Shown here: positions 48,326 through 59,352 of the stretch, piece after piece
Position numbering within the stretch: the first letter of the stretch is position 1
How the letters are laid out: each line of letters begins with the position of its first letter
NCBI GenBank assembly: GCA_025890175.1
Contig: JANPYM010000008.1
Location: 280,925 to 344,924 of the forward strand
Reading direction: 5' to 3'
Source of the DNA: Ciborinia camelliae
Lineage: Eukaryota; Ascomycota; Leotiomycetes; Helotiales; Sclerotiniaceae
DNA: 64,000 nucleotides
Program-made: the position numbers and the translations under genes
Notes under the pieces: model-generated
What the model was told of the DNA's origin: nothing
Seen by the model: the letters and a program-made list of their open reading frames with translations, nothing else
Databases searched by the model: none

Positions 48326-49483
48326 TCAGGAAAGTCTTTCCAATACCTTGATAAGATCACCTGTGACGCCCATTGCTGTGACTTCTCCTCCAGCACCAGC
48401 TCCCTGAATGATCAAAGGATTGGATCCGTATCGCTCGGTGTAGAAGCTGATAATGTTATCGCTTCCCTTGAGGGCAGCGATTGGGTGAGATTTGTCGAAT
48501 TTCTCCAAACCAACCTTCACCTCCTTCTTTGCGACATCGATACTTCCAACGAATCTCACAACCTTACCCTCCTTCTCAGCAGCAATCTTTGTCTCCTCCA
48601 TTTGAGAATCAAACTCGGGCAACTTCTGAAGGAATTCCTCTCCACTCGCAACGCTCTCCAACTCCTTTGGGATTAAGCTCTGAACTGGGAACGAAGTTGG
48701 AGACTCGACCTGGAGTCCTGCCAATCTTGCCAAAATTGTCAGTTTTCTGGCGACATCCAGACCGTTCAAATCGTCTCTTGGATCTGGCTCGGTATAACCC
48801 AATTCCTTTGCTTTGGCGACTTCCGCGGACCACTTTCCCCCTGAACCCTCGGTGGGTGCGAATGAGTTGAACAAGAATGACATGGTACCACTGAAGACAC
48901 CCTCGATTTTGGTTACGGAGTCACCTGTGTCGACCAATTCCTTCAATGTAGAGATAACTGGTAGTCCAGCACCGACTGAGCTCTCATGATAAACCTTGGC
49001 ACCGGATGATGAAGCTGCGGAGAAGATATCCTGCCATAATTTATACGACCCGGAGAATGCCTTCTTATTGGGAGTGACGATGGAGATTCCTTTCGACAGA
49101 ACTTCTGGGTATGCATCTGCCACATCTTGCGAGCTGGTATTATCGACGAGGACAACCTTTGCAGGCGCTGCTGCTAAGTATTCGATAATCTTTGGTATGG
49201 AGAGAAGTTCTTGTGTAGAGTCTGCGAGTGTGGTTGAGAGATTGGAGTATGAGAGAGGGGTGTATTTTGGGCTGTAGAGAACTTTCTTGCTTCTTGATAC
49301 GAAGATGAGGGAAATCTTGGATGGAGTAAAGCGTTGGGAAAGAGCTTCAAGTTGAGATAAAAAGCATTTTCCTACACCACCGGCACCTAGTAACTCATTA
49401 TTAGCAAATTAGAGCTCCTATTAAGCTCTTAGAGATTAGAGCTTCATACCAATAACTGCAACGTAAATTTCCTTGGCTACCAT
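48326..49483 (-). CDS. HOM6: Homoserine dehydrogenase
   Basis: Cytosolic NAD(P)-dependent enzyme converting aspartate semialdehyde to homoserine in threonine and methionine synthesis. Two exons, 49483-49450 and 49386-48326 (63-bp intron), total 364 aa, the fungal size. The Rossmann fold starts VAVIGAGGVGKCFLSQLE across the intron. Substrate-site motifs include VTPNKKAFSG, YHESSVGAGLPVISTLKELV, the GVFSGTMSFLFN block and GYTEPDPRDDLNGLDVARKL, with the catalytic Asp/Lys region typical of the family. The end GAGAGGEVTAMGVTGDLIKV is also conserved. No mitochondrial presequence. Confidence 0.96.
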
Positions 49484-49886
49484 CTTGACTTGAGTTGTGA
49501 ATTGAAAGTGATAATGAATTGGTTTGAATATGTCGATTTCAATAAGTTTCTTGCTCGTAGGTGAAGCTCAAGATGATTAATAGTAATGAAGAATCACAGA
49601 AGAAGGGATAGTGGGGTTGTTTCTATGCACAATAATCCGATCTCGCACGTATTGATGCCCCGCCTTATTGATGCGCCTCTGATTGGCCAATCGGACATGT
49701 AGGGGAAAAGTGACAAGACAACATGGACAAGGCCAAGCCAAGGCCATGGATCTTGAGCTCCCCGGATTCTCTCAGCCTTACGAGAATATATCATACCTTA
49801 TCATCTCTTGTTATTTTACTTCCCGCTCTCCTTCCTTCAATCACAACACAACACAAGAATAATAAATATAAATCCTACATACAAAA
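49484..49886. promoter_or_regulatory. Divergent HOM6 / CCDC174-like promoter with a CCAAT palindrome
   Basis: 403 bp between divergent starts. A perfect 12-bp palindrome, gattggccaatc (49681-49692), carries a CCAAT box on each strand, a plausible CCAAT-binding-complex site. No exact TGACTCA (Gcn4/CpcA) site was seen. Confidence 0.5.
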
Positions 49887-50942
49887 ATGTCTCACGATCC
49901 CCATAACCTCTACAATTTCAAGAAACCCAAACTCCACGACTCTTCCACCCACGAACTATCCTCCTCCACCAACCTCGCATTTAGCTCCACCCTCTCATCA
50001 CTCCTCGCCTCCAACGTCCCTTCATCAAGCACCACTCGAGGACGTCCTCGCCCTTCCAAAACCAAGGAAGATATCTTCAAGACGCATAATAAAGGAGCCC
50101 AGAAGCGTGCCGCCAAAGATCTCGAAGATGATGAGAATGGATATACGCAGATCCGTCAAACCGGCGAGGCAATAGATGATCATACCCTTCACCGCAGCAA
50201 GAAGAAACTTGCCGAAAAAGCTAAAATCTATTCGCGTCTCAAGCGCGGTGAAAACGATGGACTGGAAAATGAAAATGAAGAAGAGGGACTCGTAGATTTC
50301 GATCGGAAATGGGCAGAAGAAGAAGGAGGAGGAGGAGGAGGAGAAAAAGACGAGGACGAGGATAACCACAGCGACGATTCATTCGAAGCCTCAGCCCCAG
50401 CCCCAGCCTCAGCCTCGAACCCCATCATCGAATACGAAGATGAATACGGGCGACTGATCCGGGGCACCGAACTCTCCAAACAGCGGATGCAGCGACGCCG
50501 AACGCAACGACTCCTCAACGCCTCGTCCCTCGAGCTCCTATCCGCGCGCCCCTCGATGCCCCAGCACCTCATCCACGGCGACACGATCCAAACGTCAGCC
50601 TTCACCCACGCGCTCGACGCGTCGACGGAAGAGAAGATGGCGGCGCTGGCGCGGAAGCGCGATCGCAGCCCGACGCCGCCGGAACAGCTGCATTACGAGG
50701 CGGATCGCGAGGTGCGGAGTAAGGGGCAGGGTTTCTATAGCTTCTCCAAGGATGAGCGGGTCAGGGCGGAGGAGATGGCGAGTTTGGAGCGGATGAGGGG
50801 GGAGACGGAGAGGGGGAGGGGGGACAGGGAGCGCGGGAAGGATAGGAGGAGGAGGGAGGTGGAGGAGAGGAGGAGGGTGCTTGGGGAGAAGAGGGCGAAG
50901 AGGCAGGCGGATGCTTTTTGGAGGGGTTGGACCAAGACTTGA
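49887..50942 (+). CDS. CCDC174-like protein (DUF4078), left copy with shifted C-terminus
   Basis: Nuclear protein of the CCDC174 family, linked in animals to the exon junction complex. Single exon. Characteristic blocks: PSKTKEDIFKTHNKGAQKRA, IEYEDEYGRLIRGTEL and LHYEADREVRSKGQGFYSFS, then a highly charged Arg/Glu tail. In this copy a T run at 50915-50919 has five Ts, so the frame shifts after ADAF and ends WRGWTKT (351 aa). The right-hand copy has six Ts and continues in frame. Everything from 49968 on is duplicated beyond the N gap, so this is probably one gene split by an assembly artefact. Collapsing the repeat gives 372 aa (49887-49967 plus 51685-52722). Confidence 0.88.
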   Translation: MSHDPHNLYNFKKPKLHDSSTHELSSSTNLAFSSTLSSLLASNVPSSSTTRGRPRPSKTKEDIFKTHNKGAQKRAAKDLEDDENGYTQIRQTGEAIDDHTLHRSKKKLAEKAKIYSRLKRGENDGLENENEEEGLVDFDRKWAEEEGGGGGGEKDEDEDNHSDDSFEASAPAPASASNPIIEYEDEYGRLIRGTELSKQRMQRRRTQRLLNASSLELLSARPSMPQHLIHGDTIQTSAFTHALDASTEEKMAALARKRDRSPTPPEQLHYEADREVRSKGQGFYSFSKDERVRAEEMASLERMRGETERGRGDRERGKDRRRREVEERRRVLGEKRAKRQADAFWRGWTKT

Positions 50943-51674
50943 GTTTGGACTTGGGTGGTGCGTCTGAATCGCGCGGGGGAACGGAGTCAGGAACGAAGGA
51001 ATGAATGAATGAATAAATGCCTGCCTGCCAACGAAGATCGAAGAAGCTACACGTACGCATTCTTTCTTGTATTTATACTTTACTTGATTCAGAAGATGCA
51101 GAAGAGAAGATACTTATAAAATTATAAAGTTATAAAATTATGAAGTTATGAAACTACGATACCCCCCAGATAGGATAGGATAGGATAGATAGATGGCAAT
51201 ACAATGCATCCACGCAAGGAATGAAATTCACAAGAGCCGAAGCATTCATTGCAATGCACGTAGATGTCGATCCCACATGATCCCACATGATCCTCTTCCA
51301 CTTCCTCTTCGATATAGATATAGATATAGATATAGATAGATATTGTGCACAAAAAAAGAAATCCAAGGTCAAGGTCATGGTCATGGTATACGTATCTCAA
51401 TTCATCTCATCTCAACTCAACTCATCTCATAAGCTAAAGCCCAAGTCCAAGCCCAAGCCCAAGCCCAAGCGTACATAAATATCAAGATCAAGATCAGGAT
51501 CACGCTCTCAAGATCCCATTCCGCCAGCAAAGGACATCCATCCGGCCATGCATCGATTTTCGATTCTTGTGAATCCCATCCATCCATCCGTCCATCCGTG
51601 CAACCAAAAAAAAAACCAAAAAAGGTATATGAGTACATCTACGCAGCATCCCAATCGCCGGGAACAACATGTCT
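49968..51674 (+). repeat. Left copy of a 1.7-kb duplication ending at the N gap
   Basis: 1707 bp, matching 51685-53392 except for one T. It contains most of the CCDC174-like gene and about 730 bp of 3' flank, and ends exactly at the first N. Confidence 0.95.
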
Positions 51675-51684
51675 NNNNNNNNNN
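51675..51684. other. Assembly gap (10 N)
   Basis: Ten Ns. The left sequence stops at ...acatgtct and the right one begins accaacctcgc. Both edges coincide exactly with the ends of the duplicated segment. Confidence 0.99.
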
Positions 51685-52722
51685 ACCAACCTCGCATTTA
51701 GCTCCACCCTCTCATCACTCCTCGCCTCCAACGTCCCTTCATCAAGCACCACTCGAGGACGTCCTCGCCCTTCCAAAACCAAGGAAGATATCTTCAAGAC
51801 GCATAATAAAGGAGCCCAGAAGCGTGCCGCCAAAGATCTCGAAGATGATGAGAATGGATATACGCAGATCCGTCAAACCGGCGAGGCAATAGATGATCAT
51901 ACCCTTCACCGCAGCAAGAAGAAACTTGCCGAAAAAGCTAAAATCTATTCGCGTCTCAAGCGCGGTGAAAACGATGGACTGGAAAATGAAAATGAAGAAG
52001 AGGGACTCGTAGATTTCGATCGGAAATGGGCAGAAGAAGAAGGAGGAGGAGGAGGAGGAGAAAAAGACGAGGACGAGGATAACCACAGCGACGATTCATT
52101 CGAAGCCTCAGCCCCAGCCCCAGCCTCAGCCTCGAACCCCATCATCGAATACGAAGATGAATACGGGCGACTGATCCGGGGCACCGAACTCTCCAAACAG
52201 CGGATGCAGCGACGCCGAACGCAACGACTCCTCAACGCCTCGTCCCTCGAGCTCCTATCCGCGCGCCCCTCGATGCCCCAGCACCTCATCCACGGCGACA
52301 CGATCCAAACGTCAGCCTTCACCCACGCGCTCGACGCGTCGACGGAAGAGAAGATGGCGGCGCTGGCGCGGAAGCGCGATCGCAGCCCGACGCCGCCGGA
52401 ACAGCTGCATTACGAGGCGGATCGCGAGGTGCGGAGTAAGGGGCAGGGTTTCTATAGCTTCTCCAAGGATGAGCGGGTCAGGGCGGAGGAGATGGCGAGT
52501 TTGGAGCGGATGAGGGGGGAGACGGAGAGGGGGAGGGGGGACAGGGAGCGCGGGAAGGATAGGAGGAGGAGGGAGGTGGAGGAGAGGAGGAGGGTGCTTG
52601 GGGAGAAGAGGGCGAAGAGGCAGGCGGATGCTTTTTTGGAGGGGTTGGACCAAGACTTGAGTTTGGACTTGGGTGGTGCGTCTGAATCGCGCGGGGGAAC
52701 GGAGTCAGGAACGAAGGAATGA
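51685..52722 (+). CDS. CCDC174-like protein, right copy, 5'-truncated by the gap
   Basis: Continues in the same codon phase as the left copy from TNLAFSSTLSSLLASNVPSS to the true-looking C-terminus ADAFLEGLDQDLSLDLGGAS and a TAA-type stop at 52722. Six Ts at 52632-52637 keep the frame. The N-terminal 27 codons are present only in the left copy. Best read as the 3' portion of the single gene. Confidence 0.85.
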   Translation, partial: TNLAFSSTLSSLLASNVPSSSTTRGRPRPSKTKEDIFKTHNKGAQKRAAKDLEDDENGYTQIRQTGEAIDDHTLHRSKKKLAEKAKIYSRLKRGENDGLENENEEEGLVDFDRKWAEEEGGGGGGEKDEDEDNHSDDSFEASAPAPASASNPIIEYEDEYGRLIRGTELSKQRMQRRRTQRLLNASSLELLSARPSMPQHLIHGDTIQTSAFTHALDASTEEKMAALARKRDRSPTPPEQLHYEADREVRSKGQGFYSFSKDERVRAEEMASLERMRGETERGRGDRERGKDRRRREVEERRRVLGEKRAKRQADAFLEGLDQDLSLDLGGASESRGGTESGTKE

Positions 52723-53392
52723 ATGAATGAATAAATGCCTGCCTGCCAACGAAGATCGAAGAAGCTACACGTACGCATTCTTTCTTGTATTTATACTTTA
52801 CTTGATTCAGAAGATGCAGAAGAGAAGATACTTATAAAATTATAAAGTTATAAAATTATGAAGTTATGAAACTACGATACCCCCCAGATAGGATAGGATA
52901 GGATAGATAGATGGCAATACAATGCATCCACGCAAGGAATGAAATTCACAAGAGCCGAAGCATTCATTGCAATGCACGTAGATGTCGATCCCACATGATC
53001 CCACATGATCCTCTTCCACTTCCTCTTCGATATAGATATAGATATAGATATAGATAGATATTGTGCACAAAAAAAGAAATCCAAGGTCAAGGTCATGGTC
53101 ATGGTATACGTATCTCAATTCATCTCATCTCAACTCAACTCATCTCATAAGCTAAAGCCCAAGTCCAAGCCCAAGCCCAAGCCCAAGCGTACATAAATAT
53201 CAAGATCAAGATCAGGATCACGCTCTCAAGATCCCATTCCGCCAGCAAAGGACATCCATCCGGCCATGCATCGATTTTCGATTCTTGTGAATCCCATCCA
53301 TCCATCCGTCCATCCGTGCAACCAAAAAAAAAACCAAAAAAGGTATATGAGTACATCTACGCAGCATCCCAATCGCCGGGAACAACATGTCT
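51685..53392 (+). repeat. Right copy of the 1.7-kb duplication starting at the N gap
   Basis: 1708 bp, starting at the first base after the Ns and ending at 53392. After that the sequence continues into unique DNA towards RTT107. Confidence 0.95.
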
Positions 53393-53458
53393 CAGAAAGA
53401 GACCCATGAAGCTTCTCTTCTGCACCTCGTTACCATTACATCAACCTCAACCTTAACT
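52723..53458. other. Intergenic between the convergent CCDC174-like and RTT107 genes
   Basis: About 735 bp with simple repeats: AATGAATGAATGAATAAATG near 52717-52736, ATAGGATAGGATAGGATAG near 52888-52906, (GATATA)n near 53028-53056 and CCAAGCCCAAGCCCAAGC near 53165-53187. No gene. Most of this stretch is also present at 50943-51674. Confidence 0.55.
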
Positions 53459-56165
53459 TTAACGCTTTAGCAAATAATTTTTATCCCACTTCATCTGTTG
53501 AGACATGGCAACATCTAACAACCATTCCACCTTGACGATTCGTGGCAACATGTTCCCCGCCTTGGCCATCTCCTCGAATTTCGAGTAGAGAGCCTGTTCG
53601 GATTTCTTGTCGCTACTGATTAAGTAAACGGGTTCTGGGGGTCCCTCGTCTTCTTCTGGCTTGGTGGGTTTGATGGTCGGACGTCCTTTATACACACCAA
53701 AAGTAGCCCCGTTGGCTTCTGCGATAGCCTTATGTGTTTCAACCCCATTATCGATGTCGGCAGTACAGTATATTGGAACCGAATTAAGAAGCCGGCCTTT
53801 ATTAGCTCTGGCTCGAGTTACAGCATCCTTCAACTTGACCTTGTGCCTCTGCTCATTTTCAGTATCCTTCAGTGGAAAATCTTCGACATCTAACATCTTT
53901 CCTGCCTTGATACAAGCCTCGATGTATTTGTCTGATACAACGGTAGGTCCATGTGCAAGACCAACAAGGAATTTCCGGGTTCGAACCATTTTGGGGGCAG
54001 CCATAATGTTGACGGTTCCATAATTATTCCACACGGCGATACCAAGATTACGTAGCTTTTTCTGATAATTGTTAGCAATAACCGTGAGAGGGTGAATAAA
54101 TCAACTTGCAGTATCTGTCTCCTCTTTAGATGCCTCCGTCCAGACCTTGTACCCGGTAACAAGCATACGAACTTGGACTTCTGGTTTTGACGTAGTTTTC
54201 GCCTTCTTTACCGGACGAATATCAGTCTCGTCACTCTCGCTGTCACTATCCTCATCGTTGTCTTGGTGTTTTGCAATTGGACTCGAGTTGCGTTGTAACT
54301 CCCGCTCCTTCTCAATCCTATTTGCAGCTCGATCACCACCAAACACATGTCCTTTCCTCTTTTTCTCCAATTCGTACTGGGCAATATCAGGAGCAAGATC
54401 ATGAATTGCATTCAGTGCTCTGTCTTTAGCACTTCGACTATTGGTTGACGAAGGTGTGTCATTCTCCTTGCCTAGAGATGTGCGCTTCTTGGTCGCTGGG
54501 GTTGAGTTAACGTTTGTAGAGGCTGTAGAGATTCTTTTGCCTCTGGCTTTGGGCTTTGGAGGAGGTGCAAATACTCCTGCTTCCTCATCATCGGTCTCAC
54601 CATCCATGTTGTGATCTCCATCTCGGTCTCGAATTGTCAAATTGTTCATCTTTGAGGACTTCGGACTGTTTGGACCTGGGGTAGGATCTGTGGGAAAGTA
54701 TTTCTTCTCCAAAGCCTTTAGGTCAAACTGAGTTTGGCCAATGACCTCACCAAGATTTGTTCTTGGGGGAAAGTGGATATAACGAGGATCGGTCAGTCTC
54801 TGAACCTCGCACTTTGCATAACTCTCTTCAAGCCACAGGTGATTGACCATATCAATATTCCATGCATCGGCAGCATTACACTTCTCGCTGGACTTGCGAG
54901 CCGTAATAAGATGTGTATTATCCTGCTTCATGCTTTTTGTGAACTCACCACCAGCGGCGTTTACCAGGTTCTCGAGGTAGATGCGTGCCTCTCCGCCATA
55001 ATTAGACAAAGTTATTTTGTAGTTCTCAAAACCAGGCAGACCTCCTTTAGGCATAGGATAGTGAAGAAGTCTCCTGGTGGGGTTTGTCCATTCATTATGG
55101 GCAATCATATAGTAAAGCCAAGAGAGATTGCCCACGTGTGTTGAAGGTGATCGAGAAGCTATAACATAATTTCTTCCCTCCCGATAATTGCAGACGAATA
55201 TGTCAGCTTTACGTACTGAGGGTGTCATTGTGCCTTGGCCACATTCAATAAGTTGCGTAAGTAATTTGGTCAGTCGGCTTCCAATGTCCAGGTCTTCAGA
55301 TAACATTACATTTTTCCCTTTGAAAACGTCCAGGTTGCGTTGTATAGGAGAAGCTGTCGGGGTGTCAAGCATATCTGGATGAGCCGCAGTAGCACCTTCA
55401 AGTCCTGCAGAGGAAGGGATTGGCAAATTATCTTCGGGTTTCATGCGACCAATTTCAGGGTTCGGGAGTAAATAAGGTCGTTCATCTATACGCTTTCCTA
55501 GTTTCAGGCAGTCATCGAACCTATGTTTGGTTAGTTGAGAAGGTGTGCTATAGTCGAAATAACTCACCAATGCGGTAGCACAATCTTGCACTTCAACCCC
55601 TTCTCTTTGGCCTGTTGACATTTTGGATGGTCCATACTAAGAGCACAAATATGAGTTACCAATTTGGTTAAGCTGTTGCTCTCCATTCCACCCATAGCTA
55701 ACGTGGCACCGATTATCGCATCTTTATCACCTTGTGGAATATCTGCGCATGTAAGGTTGACATTGGAGAAAATAAGTCGCTCGTCAGGTGTGAAGGGGCG
55801 TATTGGTACTTGTTTGCGTTTGCTGAGAGATTGTGTTACCCAACTAGGCGTAACAACAGGTACGAGTAAGAGACCGGCTTTATCGTAACATGCGAAGTCG
55901 GTGGTGGTAGAGACAATATGAGTGATCTCTTCTACGTTTATGCCATCGTCTGGTTTTTTAATCTCTGCTGAAGCTCCATTATCCTCAAGAATCTCTCTGA
56001 ACTACAAGTTTACTTTACGTCAGTACAAGAAGTCATCATGAATTATTGGCACGGGAGACACACCTGTCTTGCTTGCGTTACCGGAAGCTCTTTGCTCACA
56101 ATAATAGAGATATTGCAACTATCGAATATGGGGAGGGGAACAGCGTCGCCGTTTTCTTCGGTCAT
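53459..56165 (-). CDS. RTT107: Multi-BRCT DNA damage response scaffold (Rtt107/Brc1 family)
   Basis: Nuclear scaffold that binds phosphorylated H2A at stalled replication forks and supports genome stability in yeasts. Four exons: 56165-56064, 56001-55568, 55520-54110 and 54061-53459, total 849 aa. N-terminal BRCT repeats are indicated by ISIIVSKELP, ITHIVSTTTDFACYD with VTPSWVTQSL, and KIVLPHWFDDCLKLGKRI (the Trp codon is split by an intron). Further repeats contain VRKADIFVCNYREGRNYVIA, LSWLYYMIAHNEWTNP and DMVNHLWLEESYAKCE. A disordered Ser/Lys linker follows, then a C-terminal BRCT pair (TRKFLVGLAHGPTVVSDKYI; IVKVEWLLDVAMSQQ). The third intron (54062-54109) needs a GC donor, GCAAGT, to join ETDT to KKLRNLGIAVWN. 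Confidence 0.88.
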
Positions 56166-56980
56166 TTTGAAATACAAATTCTACATGAACAGTATGAATA
56201 TGAATTTATGACAGGTAATACGTGTGGTAGCTGATTGATGTCTCTCTTGCTAGTAGATGATGAACGATATTGTGCTGTTGTATGTTGAGGGTTGAGTTTA
56301 AGTTTGAGTAGAGTATCGTATCGTATTGTATTGTATTGCATTGCATCAAGATTGTACTTTTGTTTAATCCTCAAAATCGCGAACGCGGACCTGATGCGCG
56401 TTTCTGGGATGAGAAAACACGCTAAAAAGACAGGGATATGTTGATTGCTTTTGACGCCCAGTCACGTGCCGAGTTAAACCTTACATCTCATCCCAAAATC
56501 CAAAAGTGTGTATCTTTTTCACGACATCATTGATTGAATCTAAGAATCTAACCCGATCAAAATATTTGTGTTAATGGGCAATTTTTGCAATTGAATGGAA
56601 TTTTATGCAATGAATTTCAGATGAGGTCCTTAATACCTACTTTAACCTTAATCCCACCCCCCCTTTTACCGCTAACCTAGCTTTCCCGGGCCGAGGCTTA
56701 TGGAGACGGAGACATATCCGGCTGGGTTTCCTACCCCAAGGTCCATTGGATGGAGCTACGCCTACTACCCGAAGATCATACCCTTTATTCTTAGAAAACT
56801 TCAATATCTTGCTTGACCTTTTCATGATATATATGCCAGCATTTCCTTCAAATTATATCAAAGTGTATTTACTTTTATTCATTCATTCCTATCTTCGTCT
56901 CTCCAAATCAATTTTCCCTCCACCTCCAGACCACAAGGATCTAACCCTCCCCTCCCCTCCCCTCCCCGCATTCCCCCACC
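56166..56980. promoter_or_regulatory. Divergent RTT107 / LPX1-like promoter region
   Basis: 815 bp. It contains a CACGTG box at 56463-56468, TCGTATTGTATTGTATTGCATTGC near 56320-56345 as short repeats, and C-rich CCTCCCCTCCCC DNA just upstream of 56981. Confidence 0.45.
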
Positions 56981-58592
56981 ATGAACTCCACAATCTTTGA
57001 GATAAAGGAACATACACTCGAATGTCAACACATTCGAGAATACCCACGTGCGACCTCCACTACCCAAGAAGACATATTAAAACTAGCCATCAAACAATAC
57101 ACACCACGAGATAATCCTCATCCACAACCCGGAGATGTGACGATAATCGGGGCGCACGCAAATGGATATCCGAAAGTATACTTCTACTTCCCCCATCAAT
57201 TGAGAATTCCGGACGCTGAAAATGGTTAGGAATTGTATGAGCCATTGTGGGAAGATGTTCACGCACGCGCAGAGGTCAATGGCTTTAGGATACGAAGTAT
57301 CTGGATAGCAGATTTGGCCCATGAAGGCGCTAGTGGCGTGTTGAATGAGCAATTATTGGGAAATGATCGTACGTAAGGAATTTCTGAGTCGATTCATTTA
57401 TCCTCGATCTTTCAAGATGGCTTGGGCTATGTTTGCAAGAGCTCTAAGATAAGTTTCCAAAGTCCACAAGTGTGGGTGGTTCTAGGATCTTACCCAAAGG
57501 ATCAGTCTTTGTTATCTTAAAGAAATTCATGAATTAGATTCGGATTTCTATAGGTCTTGTTCCTGGAAATATGGATTGCAATTCAGTTTAATACCCATCT
57601 ATCTCATAACCTTCTTATGACACCCTATTTTTCTTACCTCACCTAACATCACCACCTACCCAGCATCCTGGATCGATCATGCCCGTGACCTACTTCACAT
57701 GGTCAACACCTACCGAACCCAAATGCCCCTCCCCATTATCGGAATCGGCCACTCCTTCGGCGCCAACATGCTCACCAACCTCTCTCTCATGCATCCCCGC
57801 CTCCTCACCACCCTCATAATGCTCGACCCCGTAATCCACGAATTTGCCTCGAGTCCCCCCGGTCATCCCGACCCAAACCAGCTCTCCACCTTCCGTCGCG
57901 ATCTCTGGCCCTCTCGCGCCGCCGCCGAATCCTCCTTCCGAAAATCAAAAGCATACGCGAGATGGGACCCCCGCGTTCTGCACCGCTGGTGCCAATACGC
58001 CATCCGCGCAACCCCCACGGCCATCTACCCCGACGAACCAGCGGGCAGCACCACCCTCACCACCACCAAACATCAAGAATGTTTCTCCTTCATGCGGCCC
58101 AGCTGGGACGCCTTTTCCCCAGATGGCAAAACGATGACGCGCCCCGATCTCATCCCCGATCTACACGCATCAAGTCCCGTCCAACATCCCTTCTACCGAC
58201 CCGAACCCCACAATACCCTCCTCCGGCTCCCGCATCTCCGGCCCCCCGTCCTCTACATCTACGGCTCCACAAGCACCATATGCGACGCGCCTTCGCGCGC
58301 GCACAAACTCTCACGCACGGGCATCGGCCACGGCGGCAGCGGCGGCGCGAAAGAAGGAAAGGTCACCGAAGTCATCTTGGAAGGGATTGGCCATCTCGTC
58401 GCGCAAGAAGCGCCGGCGCAGTGCGCAGATGCTCTAGCGCCGTGGATCGGACGGGAAGTGAAGAGCTGGCGCACGCAACGGGAGGAATATCTCGCCTGGA
58501 CGAATAAGACTCTGAGGGAAAAACAGACGGTGTCTTCAGAATGGGAGAGGAGGGTTGGAGGGCCACCCGCGAGGTTGGGGAGTAAGTTGTGA
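56981..58592 (+). CDS. LPX1: Peroxisomal alpha/beta hydrolase (Lpx1-like) with C-terminal SKL
   Basis: Alpha/beta hydrolase related to yeast Lpx1 and to fungal proteins often labelled toxin biosynthesis or peroxisomal lipase. Three exons: 56981-57175, 57230-57368 and 57664-58592 (introns 54 and 295 bp), total 420 aa. Motifs: TIIGAHANGYPKELYEPLWE across intron 1, the strand IWIADLAHEGASG, and PSWIDHARDLLHMVNTYR at the start of exon 3. The nucleophile elbow is IGIGHSFGANML, with LIMLDPVIHE and VILEGIGHLVAQEAP holding the probable catalytic His. The protein ends in SKL, a canonical type 1 peroxisomal targeting signal. Exon 3 is very GC-rich. The substrate is unknown. Confidence 0.86.
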
Positions 58593-59352
58593 GTTGTGTA
58601 TGTATGATCTTGTCGTGGTTTAGTTTATTTCCCACAAGCCTGCGTACAGGTAACCTACCTACCTACCTATCTTATGATATATCTATCTATCGTTTTTTTC
58701 AATATATTTCGCAAAAATAATAAAATTTTCAACCCTTCGATTCATTAATTCTTTCATCCCTATCCTCATCGATCATCATCAATATTTGCTCAATGGAACA
58801 CTACCTAGGTGAATTGCCATTTCCCATGTCCCATTAAACATTATTTGATATACCACTCACTACCTAGGTAATCTTACATCAATCAACATAAATCAAGGGT
58901 ATACAAGAATTAAAATCTACCTATATTGTATATAAATAATCACCAAGTAGATCCATGGCAGTCAAATATATCGATTTCGCAAAATAAAATAAACCATTGA
59001 TTTCTATGAATACAGGTCGTGAAATTGAATATCATAAACCCACCCTTCAAAGGAAAGGCCTTTTCTCATTTACTGTGATATGGTATGAGAATGGTCCCCG
59101 GGTATGCTTTTTGTTAGAGCAAAGAAAAACAACAAGATTGAAAAAAGGCCAACTAGCGAAATCCGTGTATTCACATCATAACCTTTCGTGAAAGACCTGA
59201 AGACGTTACCTACAAACGCCCCTTGGCCTATTCACTGTAAATCATCAATAGAAAAACATTTCATATCCGACCCCATTGTCATTAAAAAAATCTATGTTGT
59301 GTGAGCAGAATCCAAATGGTTACTTTTTTGCAACCTATTTGGAAAGGATAAA
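58593..59352. other. Intergenic between convergent LPX1-like and SR-protein genes
   Basis: 760 bp of AT-rich DNA with an ACCTACCTACCTACC tract near 58652-58668; no gene supported. Confidence 0.5.

Noticed and set aside
49968..53392. True tandem gene duplication of the CCDC174-like gene
   Set aside because: The copy edges coincide exactly with the N gap and the copies differ by a single homopolymer base, which fits an assembly overlap.
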